A stretch of DNA of 64,000 bases, from assembly GCA_964475415.1 (NCBI GenBank), contig CAYYWZ010000012.1:1-64000 (forward strand), given 5' to 3'. The stretch comes from CALCMJ01 sp964475415. GTDB lineage: Bacteria; Bacteroidota; Bacteroidia; Chitinophagales; Saprospiraceae. Under the pieces are notes generated by a model. It was not told the DNA's origin. It did no database searches and saw only the letters and a list, made by a program, of their open reading frames with translations. The position numbers and the translations under genes were made by a program. Shown here one piece after another: positions 35,941-43,724 of this stretch; within the stretch, counting starts at the first letter, position 1, and each line of letters starts with the position of its first letter.

Positions 35941-36636
35941 TTATAGTTTAGAAGAAGCCAATTTTGTCTTATATGCAGCAGTAGCTTTCTCGTAATCTCT
36001 AATTGTGTTTTTTATTCCCAAACTGTATAAATAACGATATAAGATTCCAGCACCTTTAGAAGCCCTTTCTTCCAACTCCACTCTAGCTCTGGGATGATCC
36101 ATAAACGATGAGATCCCTCTCTTTAAAGATATCTTTTTAGCATAAAACTCTATCCGGTTAATATGTTTTACATTTTTGTATCCGTAGTGATCAGGAGCTA
36201 CGATTCTTAATGGTGCACCATGTTCTATGCTAAGTGGCTTCCCATCTAGCTGGTCAGCTAGTAAGACATTGTGGTTCATCAGATCTGAAAGGGGCAAACT
36301 AGTTTTGTATCCATCCTGAGCCTTTAGAACTACAAAAGCAATTTCTTCTTTTACTTTTGGTAGCACCAAATTTGTATAAAAATCTCTAAACTTATATCCA
36401 CTCCAGTTTAGATCTAATTTACTCCATGTTGTTACACAGTGGAAATCTGAGATCTGATTTGTTCTGGGCAGAGAAGAAAGTTCTTCAGATACAATAAATT
36501 CCTCTACCTCTCCACCTATAGAGCATCTTATTATATCAACATCTTCTGGAAAACGAGTTGCATATAGAGGTAAACCAAATCGTGGGAATATATCTGATTC
36601 TTTTTGGCCAGGAGGCAGATGTTTATCACTACTCAT
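35941..36636 (-). CDS. Molybdopterin-dependent oxidoreductase (sulfite-oxidase-fold), cytosolic
   Basis: A 231-residue protein with only the Mo-pterin domain of the sulfite oxidase/YedY fold. The molybdenum-ligating cysteine is Cys67 in DFHCVTTWSKLDLNWSGYKF, and HGAPLRIVAPDHYGYKNVKHI is the expected cofactor-binding block. No signal peptide or Tat motif is present, unlike MsrP/YedY, so it seems to act in the cytosol. There is no heme or membrane partner adjacent; substrate unknown. Confidence 0.85.
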   Translation of the reverse strand: MSSDKHLPPGQKESDIFPRFGLPLYATRFPEDVDIIRCSIGGEVEEFIVSEELSSLPRTNQISDFHCVTTWSKLDLNWSGYKFRDFYTNLVLPKVKEEIAFVVLKAQDGYKTSLPLSDLMNHNVLLADQLDGKPLSIEHGAPLRIVAPDHYGYKNVKHINRIEFYAKKISLKRGISSFMDHPRARVELEERASKGAGILYRYLYSLGIKNTIRDYEKATAAYKTKLASSKL

Positions 36637-36793
36637 AAGTGAATTCTTCTTGATGAATGATATCTTTTAAAATAAACAGTAAATCAATAAGGATGTTCTC
36701 AATCTTGTAAAGTAAAATGTGTAGATTATCTGCAACTAGATTCTGCAATAAGAAGTTTCTACCAAAAATCTTAACGATAGAATAATTACTAAT

Positions 36794-37543
36794 TCAAAAT
36801 AACATTGTAAGTCCTCGTCCAGCCTCTCGTCCATTGTAGAAAGGAATAACGTTGCCTACATTCTCTTTCTTATCCTTGAATATTTTTTCTTTCATCCAAG
36901 GCTGAATCCAATAGGCGATTTTGGTACTTAGTATACCTATACCTGCTCCAGTAACTACATCTGTAAACCAATGTCTATTATTATACATTCTTAGATAACC
37001 AGCCCCTGTCGCTACTAAATATCCTGAAACTCCTATCCAAGGAGATACTTCTTTATATTCTTGAAATAAAAATTCAGCTCCCATAAACGCTGTTGCTGTA
37101 TGTCTTGAAGGAAAAGAAGTCCTACTCCCACCATCAGGTCTTTCTACTCCTGTCAATTTTTTTAGTCCAGTTACAGTCGTTATCATAATGATACTTGCAG
37201 AACCTATGATGATGGTTCTATCTTTGAAATTATTTTTTCCTTTAACACCAATAGCGTTAAGACCATAAACAGAAAACATAGGTGTATACTGAATATAATT
37301 ATCAATTTTTGATTTATACTCACCATCTGCATTTATTCGTATTTGAATATCAGTATTAAGATCTTTTACTACATCGCTTCCTAGCCCTATAAATCCGTAA
37401 GTAATAAATGCAGTTGGTATAACTAGAGACTTAAAATTAATACTGCTATTTTGATCTGAATGTAGAGTATCATTTTTTATTACTTGTCTGAAAACATAGT
37501 CATTAGAAAGTAAAATGACAAGTAGTAAAATTATTCTTTTCAT
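36794..37543 (-). CDS. PAP2-family phosphatase, exported or membrane-associated
   Basis: A 249-residue protein with a signal peptide (MKRIILLLVILLSN). The PAP2 triad is complete: KKLTGVERP (KX6RP), FPSRHTA (PSXH) and RMYNNRHWFTDV (RX5HX3D). Such enzymes remove phosphate from lipid phosphates such as phosphatidic acid or undecaprenyl diphosphate. Hydrophobic segments are few, so it resembles the periplasmic non-polytopic PAP2 type of Bacteroidota. It follows the DUF2490 gene by about 100 bp on the same strand. Confidence 0.88.
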   Translation of the reverse strand: MKRIILLLVILLSNDYVFRQVIKNDTLHSDQNSSINFKSLVIPTAFITYGFIGLGSDVVKDLNTDIQIRINADGEYKSKIDNYIQYTPMFSVYGLNAIGVKGKNNFKDRTIIIGSASIIMITTVTGLKKLTGVERPDGGSRTSFPSRHTATAFMGAEFLFQEYKEVSPWIGVSGYLVATGAGYLRMYNNRHWFTDVVTGAGIGILSTKIAYWIQPWMKEKIFKDKKENVGNVIPFYNGREAGRGLTMLF

Positions 37544-37646
37544 TTGTTTAAGCTTAAGCCAAACAAGATTTTTAGTATTATAAATTCAATTGATACTTTT
37601 CGCCCCACTGATCGAAAAAACCATCTAATAATAGAATTTTTAAACT

Positions 37647-38336
37647 TTAAAAATTGACAAAGGTTAATAAATTAATCTGGTCTCTATTATTTCCATTTAG
37701 AAATTGATTCATATAACCAACTTCAAATTTGGTTGTTTTACTCAATTTGTAACCCAAACCAAAATACAATCGATTTCTATCAAACACCGTTTGCTCATCA
37801 TTAATGAATATTTCATTATAGACAGAAGCATACCAAGTCTTATCGACAATATCTTGATTATTCAAAGGAATGTTCAGAGAAAGAAAATATCTAAACCTTA
37901 ATTTGAAATCAGCATCTTCTACCCACCTTTGTTCAAATCTGTACCGATGTTGAATTTTAACCCTAGTGAAAGATTGACGTGTGACAAATTGTTGGAATAT
38001 TCTATGTTCATTTACATTTACTTTGTTGTCAGAGTTATCCACATAATTTTGACTATGGATATATCCGTATCCCAGTAGTATATTATTATTATTTTCAGAT
38101 AGATTATAGCCTACTCCGGTTCTTAAAAGTAATTGTTCCAAATCTCCTATAGCATTATAATTCCTATATTGAACTTCGTGATGCCAGTTAATTTTTGAAC
38201 TTACCTTTTTGTTTCCGATGTATATTAACCAATTTCCTAGATTACTATTTTGAGAATAACTATTGCTAGAAAAAAAGAACATGATTAGAATGGTAACTGC
38301 CGTTAATTTATTCATATTACTTAATTGATTAATCAA
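37647..38336 (-). CDS. DUF2490 outer-membrane beta-barrel protein
   Basis: A 229-residue protein. After a signal peptide ending FSSNSYSQ it starts with the family hallmark NLGNWLIYIGNKKVSSKINWHHEVQYR, followed by alternating barrel strands (LLRTGVGYNL; NNILLGYGYIHS; FTRVKIQHRYRFEQRW; RLYFGLGYKL; TKFEVGYMNQF) and a terminal aromatic residue (LLTFVNF). DUF2490 proteins are small outer-membrane barrels of unknown function. The start could be Met1 (MINQLSNMNK) or Met8; the latter gives a more usual signal. Confidence 0.85.
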   Translation of the reverse strand: MINQLSNMNKLTAVTILIMFFFSSNSYSQNSNLGNWLIYIGNKKVSSKINWHHEVQYRNYNAIGDLEQLLLRTGVGYNLSENNNNILLGYGYIHSQNYVDNSDNKVNVNEHRIFQQFVTRQSFTRVKIQHRYRFEQRWVEDADFKLRFRYFLSLNIPLNNQDIVDKTWYASVYNEIFINDEQTVFDRNRLYFGLGYKLSKTTKFEVGYMNQFLNGNNRDQINLLTFVNF

Positions 38337-38396
38337 AATGTATTATTTGATGGCTAAGCTATGGTGTTATTTTTCTTGTTAAGAGATATTACTAGT

Positions 38397-39470
38397 CTAA
38401 GCTAATTTACATCTAAAAATAGTATGATACTCCCCTACAGGATCTATATCTTCTATGATTTTTAGTCCTGCTTTTTCACAGCAAGTTTTCATAGTGTCAG
38501 CGTGATACATTCTAGAATTTCCGTTTGCTATCGCCGTAAAATATAAGGAAGTTCCATGTAAGATATAGGCGGCAACATCGTATTTCTGTCTGTCCCAGTA
38601 GGTTTCCATAATGAGTAATTCAGTATTCGCTCCCATACCCTTGCTCGCCGCTGTCAAAATATGTACAATCTCATCTTCTGAGAAACAGTCCAAAAATTGG
38701 GACATCCATATAAGATCAGCTCCCTTAGGAAAAACTGGATCTGCACTGAGCAGATCGATTGGGTGACCACTGATCCTATCAGATAGGCCTCTATCTTCTA
38801 TATTTTTTTCGGCTTTCTTCCACTGACCTGGAAGATCTAGTATGGTTATTTTGACATCCTCATTATACTCAGCACAAAGCATGGAGAATTTTCCAGTATT
38901 CCCACCTACATCTAGAATATACTTAGGCTTATGCTGGAATACAATCGGCAGTGCCTTAGGGAAAGCCTCATCCGAATAAAAATGATCGAAGGCAAACCAA
39001 GAATCTGTTACTCGTTTAGGCAGATTTTTTAGTGCTTCATATACCGTCTTCCATTTACCGAAAACCTTAAGTCCAGCAGGTTTTTTATCCTTTATAGCTT
39101 CTTCTAGGTGATATAGACCTTCATAGCATACATCTTGGACAAAATCCATATTGACTCTTGTCATCTCATCCTTGAGCAAAAAGAATCCGGTCTTGGTAAG
39201 TTTGTAGTTATTTTCTTCTGTAAGTTTTACAACATCCGCACTTAATCCCATTTCTAAAAGAACCCTTACTCCATATTCTGAAAGCTCAGTCGACTTAGCA
39301 ATCTCTTCTAATCCGATGCCTTGCTTTCTATTTTTATGTAGTAGATCTAAAATTCCAAGATCTCTCATTGACTTCGTAGCCTGAAAAACTACAGGTGCAA
39401 AAGCAATTTTATTCGCTTCAAATCTCGCTTCTACAGCTGATAATTTTTTTTCGGTATAGAATGACTTCAT
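38397..39470 (-). CDS. Class I SAM-dependent methyltransferase with N-terminal winged helix
   Basis: A 357-residue protein with the layout of HIOMT-like O-methyltransferases: an N-terminal dimerisation and winged-helix domain (about residues 20-110; ILDLLHKNRKQGIGLEEIAKS), then a Rossmann domain with motif I ILDVGGNTGKFSM, an acidic strand end (ITILDLPGQW) and WMSQFLDCFSEDEI. Bacterial members methylate polyketides, carotenoid-like or quinone-like hydroxyls, but the neighbours give no pathway. It lacks the ArsM cysteines, so it is not the missing arsenic methyltransferase. Confidence 0.85.
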   Translation of the reverse strand: MKSFYTEKKLSAVEARFEANKIAFAPVVFQATKSMRDLGILDLLHKNRKQGIGLEEIAKSTELSEYGVRVLLEMGLSADVVKLTEENNYKLTKTGFFLLKDEMTRVNMDFVQDVCYEGLYHLEEAIKDKKPAGLKVFGKWKTVYEALKNLPKRVTDSWFAFDHFYSDEAFPKALPIVFQHKPKYILDVGGNTGKFSMLCAEYNEDVKITILDLPGQWKKAEKNIEDRGLSDRISGHPIDLLSADPVFPKGADLIWMSQFLDCFSEDEIVHILTAASKGMGANTELLIMETYWDRQKYDVAAYILHGTSLYFTAIANGNSRMYHADTMKTCCEKAGLKIIEDIDPVGEYHTIFRCKLA

Positions 39471-39711
39471 TTTATCGTATGCTTAAAAATATCAATATGG
39501 TTTCAACTATTCTTATAGATACGTGCATTATATCCTCACAAACTTATCGAAAAATAGAATAGACACTAATGGGTAATTGCTACAAGATAATTTCTTCTTT
39601 TAGAAACAAAAGTGATAATATAAAATCACTATTGACGGCTAAAATATATAATTGTCAACACAAAACAATATTCTATATATACTAGTAGAAAAAAATTCTG
39701 CCTACTTAGGA

Positions 39712-40491
39712 CTAAGCAATTTTATTTTTTTCTATATCCTTAGCTTTGTTCCATAAAGCATCCATCTCCTCTAGACTCATATCCGTTAGTGATTTAGGGG
39801 CTTTCTCCTCTATATATTCAAATCTAGATTTGAATTTCTTATTGACCTTTTCTAACGCAGTTTCCGGATCTACCTCTAAAAACCTACAATAATTTATGAG
39901 AGCAAAAAAAAGATCTCCTACCTCTTCTTCTATATGATCCTTATCTCCCTTTGCTACAGCCTCCTTTAGCTCTTCGGTTTCTTCTTCTACCTTTTCCCAC
40001 ACATGTTCTATCTTATCCCATTCAAATCCAACCTTAGCCGTTTTTTCCTGCATCCTATAAGCTTTCACGATGGCAGGCAATCCTTTAGGAACTCCAGAGA
40101 GTACGGACTTTTTTCCTTCCTGCATCTTAATCTGCTCCCAGTTACGCATAACATCTTCTTCGCCAGTCACTTTGACATCTCCATAGATATGTGGATGCCT
40201 ATTTACTAACTTATCACATAACTCATTCATAGCATCAGCTATGTCAAAAGCTTTCTGTTCTTCAGCAATCTTAGCATAGAATACTACATGTAGCAATAAG
40301 TCTCCTATCTCTTCTTTGACACCTTCCATATCCTTTTCTAGAATAGCGTCTGCAAGCTCATAAGTCTCTTCTATTGTCAGGTTTCTTAGACTCTCAAAGG
40401 TCTGCTTCCTATCCCATGGACATTGCTCTCTCAGCTCATCCATTATTGTTAATGTCCGTTCAAATGCTTTTAATTTCTTTTCCATGCACAA
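39712..40491 (-). CDS. mazG: Nucleoside triphosphate pyrophosphohydrolase
   Basis: MazG hydrolyses NTPs and damaged dNTPs to monophosphates. The 259-residue protein has two MazG repeats: CPWDRKQTFESL with EETYELADAI and EEIGDLLLHVVFYAKIAEE in the first, and EETEELKEAV with EEEVGDLFFALINYCRFL in the second, giving the EEX2E...EEXXD metal sites. Full length. The first two residues may be skipped (MCMEKKLKAF). Divergent from the NqrM-like gene. Confidence 0.95.
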   Translation of the reverse strand: MCMEKKLKAFERTLTIMDELREQCPWDRKQTFESLRNLTIEETYELADAILEKDMEGVKEEIGDLLLHVVFYAKIAEEQKAFDIADAMNELCDKLVNRHPHIYGDVKVTGEEDVMRNWEQIKMQEGKKSVLSGVPKGLPAIVKAYRMQEKTAKVGFEWDKIEHVWEKVEEETEELKEAVAKGDKDHIEEEVGDLFFALINYCRFLEVDPETALEKVNKKFKSRFEYIEEKAPKSLTDMSLEEMDALWNKAKDIEKNKIA

Positions 40492-40606
40492 CTTGTCTTG
40501 ATAGTTCTTTGTTTAATCTTGTAATATGTAAATATGATAGGAATAGAAGAAGGAATCTTTTCTTATCTGCTAGAAGTATTATAAATTTACCAAATAATAA
40601 AAAAGT

Positions 40607-40819
40607 ATGGCAAGTTTTCTATATACATTATGCATCATCTTCGTGGTTTTTCTAGTGTCTTTCGCACTGATCAACATAAGACAAATTGTAACCGGTAAGG
40701 AATTCAGAGGTACCTGTGCAACAAATAACCCTATGTTAAAGAAAGAATTAGGGGAATGTTCTGTTTGTGGACGCTCAGAAGGAGAGCAATGTCAGATGCC
40801 TGAGGTAAAAGGAGCCTAA
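40607..40819 (+). CDS. Small membrane-anchored Cys-rich protein, NqrM (DUF539)-like
   Basis: A 70-residue protein: one N-terminal membrane helix (LYTLCIIFVVFLVSFALINI) and a cytosolic tail with FRGTCATNNP, ECSVCG and EQCQMP, i.e. four conserved cysteines. This matches NqrM, which helps insert iron into the Na-translocating NADH:quinone reductase between NqrD and NqrE. No nqr genes are in this window, so the assignment rests on the tail motif alone. Confidence 0.68.
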   Translation: MASFLYTLCIIFVVFLVSFALINIRQIVTGKEFRGTCATNNPMLKKELGECSVCGRSEGEQCQMPEVKGA

Positions 40820-40844
40820 AAACTGAGTTGAATTTAAGATAAAA

Positions 40845-40928
40845 TTATCTTCTTTCGGATACTCTCGAACCCAAAACGATAAAAGAACTCAGGATTACAA
40901 TACTAAATACAACGTATAATACTAACAT
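40845..40928 (-). CDS. Possible 27-residue membrane microprotein
   Basis: The minus strand encodes MLVLYVVFSIVILSSFIVLG followed by SRVSERR and a stop: one clean membrane helix and a basic tail. It is antisense to nothing and lies in the 258-bp gap after the NqrM-like gene. Composition looks protein-like, but no homologue is known to me and a chance ORF cannot be excluded. Confidence 0.3.
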   Translation of the reverse strand: MLVLYVVFSIVILSSFIVLGSRVSERR

Positions 40929-41077
40929 AATTTAATCAGTTTATTGTCAAAGACATACACAAGTTGCTGATAAATAATGTTTTATATGAAAATAGATACG
41001 TTATTTTTTATATATTTCTTTTCTCAATGTATATTTCATTTATACCCTATAATTAACAGATAAACATTCTTTATAAA

Positions 41078-43591
41078 ATGAAAAAATATTTAATATGTTT
41101 TTTTCTTATTTCCTTGATAATCAGTGGAAATAATGCCCAAAAACCAGATCAACTTAACTCAGGAGAAATCTACCACGCTCTCGAAAAACTAAACTTTCTA
41201 GGATCTGTACTATATGTTGCAGCGCACCCAGATGATGAGAATACAAGAATGATAGCTTATATGGCAAATGAGATGAAAGCCAATACAGCTTATCTCTCTC
41301 TTACCAGAGGAGATGGAGGTCAGAATCTTATAGGAACAGAAATAACAGAAATGCTGGGTGTTCTGAGAACTAATGAATTACTCTCTGCGCGTAGCATCGA
41401 TGGAGGTCAGCAGTTTTTCTCTAGAGCGAAAGACTTTGGTTATTCTAAAAATCCTGAAGAAACTCTTAAAATCTGGAATAAAAAGGAAGTTCTTTCGGAT
41501 GTTGTAAGGATTATAAGAAAGTTTAAACCAGATGTAATTATCAATAGGTTTGATCATAGAACACCCGGAAGAACACATGGACATCATACAAGTTCAGCGA
41601 TGCTTTCCTTCGAAGCCTTTGATCTTGCGGGAGACAGACTAGCCTTTGATGATCAGCTGGGAGAACTGCGTCTCTGGGAACCACAGAGATTATTTATGAA
41701 CACAAGCTGGTGGTTTTACGGCAGTAGAGAAAAATTTGCAGAAGCTGACAAGTCTAATCTTATGGGTGTAGATGTGGGCACCTACTATCCTATTCTAGGA
41801 AAATCCAATACAGAAATTGCTGCTGAAGCGAGAAGTATGCATAAGTGTCAGGGCTTTGGAAGTGCAGGCTCTAGAGGTAGCGAAATAGAATATTTAGAGT
41901 TGCTAAAAGGTGACATGCCTCCTGATAGACAGAATGTATTTGATGGTATCAATACAACATGGACAAGAGTAGGTGGAGGTGGACCTATAGGTGAGGCTAT
42001 AGCAGGCATCATAGAAAACTACCAGTTTGGTGACCCTAGTGCTTCTATACCGGACTTGCTGGAAGTAAGATCAATGATCAAAAAGCTGAGTAACAAGCAC
42101 TGGAAAGAAATCAAACTTGCTGAGGTAGATAGGATTATAGAATCTGCCTTAGGATTATATCTAGAAGCAACAACTAGTTCTCAGACTGCTACAGTAGGCG
42201 ATGAAGTAGAGTTAAAGGTTGAATATACTAATAGATCTAATGTTCCTATTACATTAAAGTCTGTATCTATAAACCCAGCCGTTTTTGACACTACCTTCCA
42301 GGTAGAAATGTTAGCGAATGAAGAGGGAAATTGGTTTTACTCCTTTGACATACCTAAGCGCTCTCCTATTACAAGTCCCTACTGGCTTAACGATAAGGCC
42401 TCTTTCGGAATGTATCACGTAGATGATGAAACGCTAATAGGAAAGCCTATCACACCTAGGGAATTTAATATAGATTTTGTTTTAGATGTAAATGGATATG
42501 ATGTCAAAATCACAAAAGATTTATTTTACAAATTTACAGATAGAGCAGAAGGTGAGGTTGTACAACCCTTCGAAATTACTCCAGAGGCATCTGTAAAAAT
42601 AAAAGATGAGATCTACATATTTGCCGATGATAGTAGTCAGAAAATTATTACTTCAGTAAAATCTGGAACGAGTAATGTAGCAGGAAAAGTGTCATTAGAA
42701 ATAGGAGAAGGATGGGATGTAGAACCTGCTTTTTATGATTTCTCTATAGAACAAAAAGGAGATGAACAAGAGTTTAGTTTTATTGTAACACCACCAACTA
42801 CTCAAAATGGTGTAATCGCCTCGGCAGTTGTTACTACACAGAATGGTACTTACACGGAAGAGCTTATACAAATAGACTACGATCATATCCCTTTACAAAC
42901 GGTCATGATGCCAGCTACTACCAAGCTTGTAAAAATACAGCTAGAAAAAGAAGGAAATAAGATAGCCTATATCGAAGGTGCTGGAGACAAGGTGCCCGAG
43001 AGTTTACGTCAGGTAGGTTACGAAGTAGACATGATAGCAATAGATAATATCAAAGTTAATACGCTCACACCTTATGACGCAGTAGTTATAGGAATACGTG
43101 CGCTTAACACAAAAGAAAATCTAAAATACAAGATAGAGGAGTTACATAAGTATGTAGAAAATGGTGGCAACCTAGTTTTCCAGTACAATACAACTAGAGG
43201 GCTTAAGGTTAAGGACTTTCTACCCTACCCACTACAATTATCTAGAGATAGAGTTTCTGATGAAAATGCGGAAGTAAGAGTTCTAGCTCCAGAACATCCT
43301 GTCATGAATACACCTAACAAAATAACTCAAAAAGATTTCGACGGATGGGTTCAAGAACGTGGTCTCTATTTCCCAAATGAATGGGATGAAAATTACACAG
43401 CCATACTTTCTAGTAATGACAAAGGAGAAGATCCTAAGGATGGCTCTCTACTTATTGCACCTTATGGCAAGGGCTATATCGTCTATTCAGGAATCTCATG
43501 GTTCAGAGAATTGCCAGCAGGAGTACCTGGAGCATTCAGACTATTTACCAATATACTCTCACTAGGAAAAAAGGAAAATGACAGACCATAA
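41078..43591 (+). CDS. Secreted PIG-L family deacetylase (837 residues)
   Basis: A signal peptide (LICFFLISLIISGNNAQ) precedes a LmbE/PIG-L domain at residues about 40-290: the zinc motif AAHPDDE (His50, Asp53) and the third ligand region RTHGHHTSS. PIG-L enzymes remove N-acetyl groups from GlcNAc-like sugars. Residues about 350-620 are beta-rich (SQTATVGDEVELKVEYTN) and residues 640-830 have a glutamine-amidotransferase-like fold (YDAVVIGIRALNTKENLKYK). This three-part layout recurs in Bacteroidota; the natural glycan is unknown. Its end overlaps the next small gene by 14 bp and is linked to a symporter, suggesting release and import of the deacetylated product. Confidence 0.88.
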   Translation: MKKYLICFFLISLIISGNNAQKPDQLNSGEIYHALEKLNFLGSVLYVAAHPDDENTRMIAYMANEMKANTAYLSLTRGDGGQNLIGTEITEMLGVLRTNELLSARSIDGGQQFFSRAKDFGYSKNPEETLKIWNKKEVLSDVVRIIRKFKPDVIINRFDHRTPGRTHGHHTSSAMLSFEAFDLAGDRLAFDDQLGELRLWEPQRLFMNTSWWFYGSREKFAEADKSNLMGVDVGTYYPILGKSNTEIAAEARSMHKCQGFGSAGSRGSEIEYLELLKGDMPPDRQNVFDGINTTWTRVGGGGPIGEAIAGIIENYQFGDPSASIPDLLEVRSMIKKLSNKHWKEIKLAEVDRIIESALGLYLEATTSSQTATVGDEVELKVEYTNRSNVPITLKSVSINPAVFDTTFQVEMLANEEGNWFYSFDIPKRSPITSPYWLNDKASFGMYHVDDETLIGKPITPREFNIDFVLDVNGYDVKITKDLFYKFTDRAEGEVVQPFEITPEASVKIKDEIYIFADDSSQKIITSVKSGTSNVAGKVSLEIGEGWDVEPAFYDFSIEQKGDEQEFSFIVTPPTTQNGVIASAVVTTQNGTYTEELIQIDYDHIPLQTVMMPATTKLVKIQLEKEGNKIAYIEGAGDKVPESLRQVGYEVDMIAIDNIKVNTLTPYDAVVIGIRALNTKENLKYKIEELHKYVENGGNLVFQYNTTRGLKVKDFLPYPLQLSRDRVSDENAEVRVLAPEHPVMNTPNKITQKDFDGWVQERGLYFPNEWDENYTAILSSNDKGEDPKDGSLLIAPYGKGYIVYSGISWFRELPAGVPGAFRLFTNILSLGKKENDRP

Positions 43592-43712
43592 AGTAGATAC
43601 ATCAGAAGATACGCCACCAGTTTTTCCCAGTTGGAATTACTGGTATGCGATTATAATTACAGCCAATTTGGTATTTATTCTATTTATGTATTTTTATTTT
43701 AAATCCTTATAG
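43578..43712 (+). CDS. 44-residue single-pass membrane protein between PIG-L and the symporter
   Basis: The ORF begins at an ATG inside the last codons of the PIG-L gene (14-bp overlap, shifted frame) and reads MTDHKVDTSEDTPPVFPSWN, then YWYAIIITANLVFILFMYFYF and KSL. It has an acidic cytosolic tail, an aromatic belt and one helix. It ends 12 bp before the symporter ATG. The overlap, tight spacing and clear topology argue for a real gene, perhaps an accessory subunit of the symporter like the small partners of some SSS transporters. Confidence 0.7.
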   Translation: MTDHKVDTSEDTPPVFPSWNYWYAIIITANLVFILFMYFYFKSL

Positions 43713-43724
43713 AATAACAGAAGT

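Noticed and set aside
38397..39470. Could this methyltransferase be ArsM, completing the arsenosugar pathway?
   Set aside because: It has the winged-helix plus Rossmann layout of O-methyltransferases and lacks the conserved arsenic-binding cysteines.
39600..39640. AGTGAT/ATCACT hairpin between the methyltransferase and mazG genes
   Set aside because: Six base pairs only, in AT-rich DNA, with no tail; chance level.
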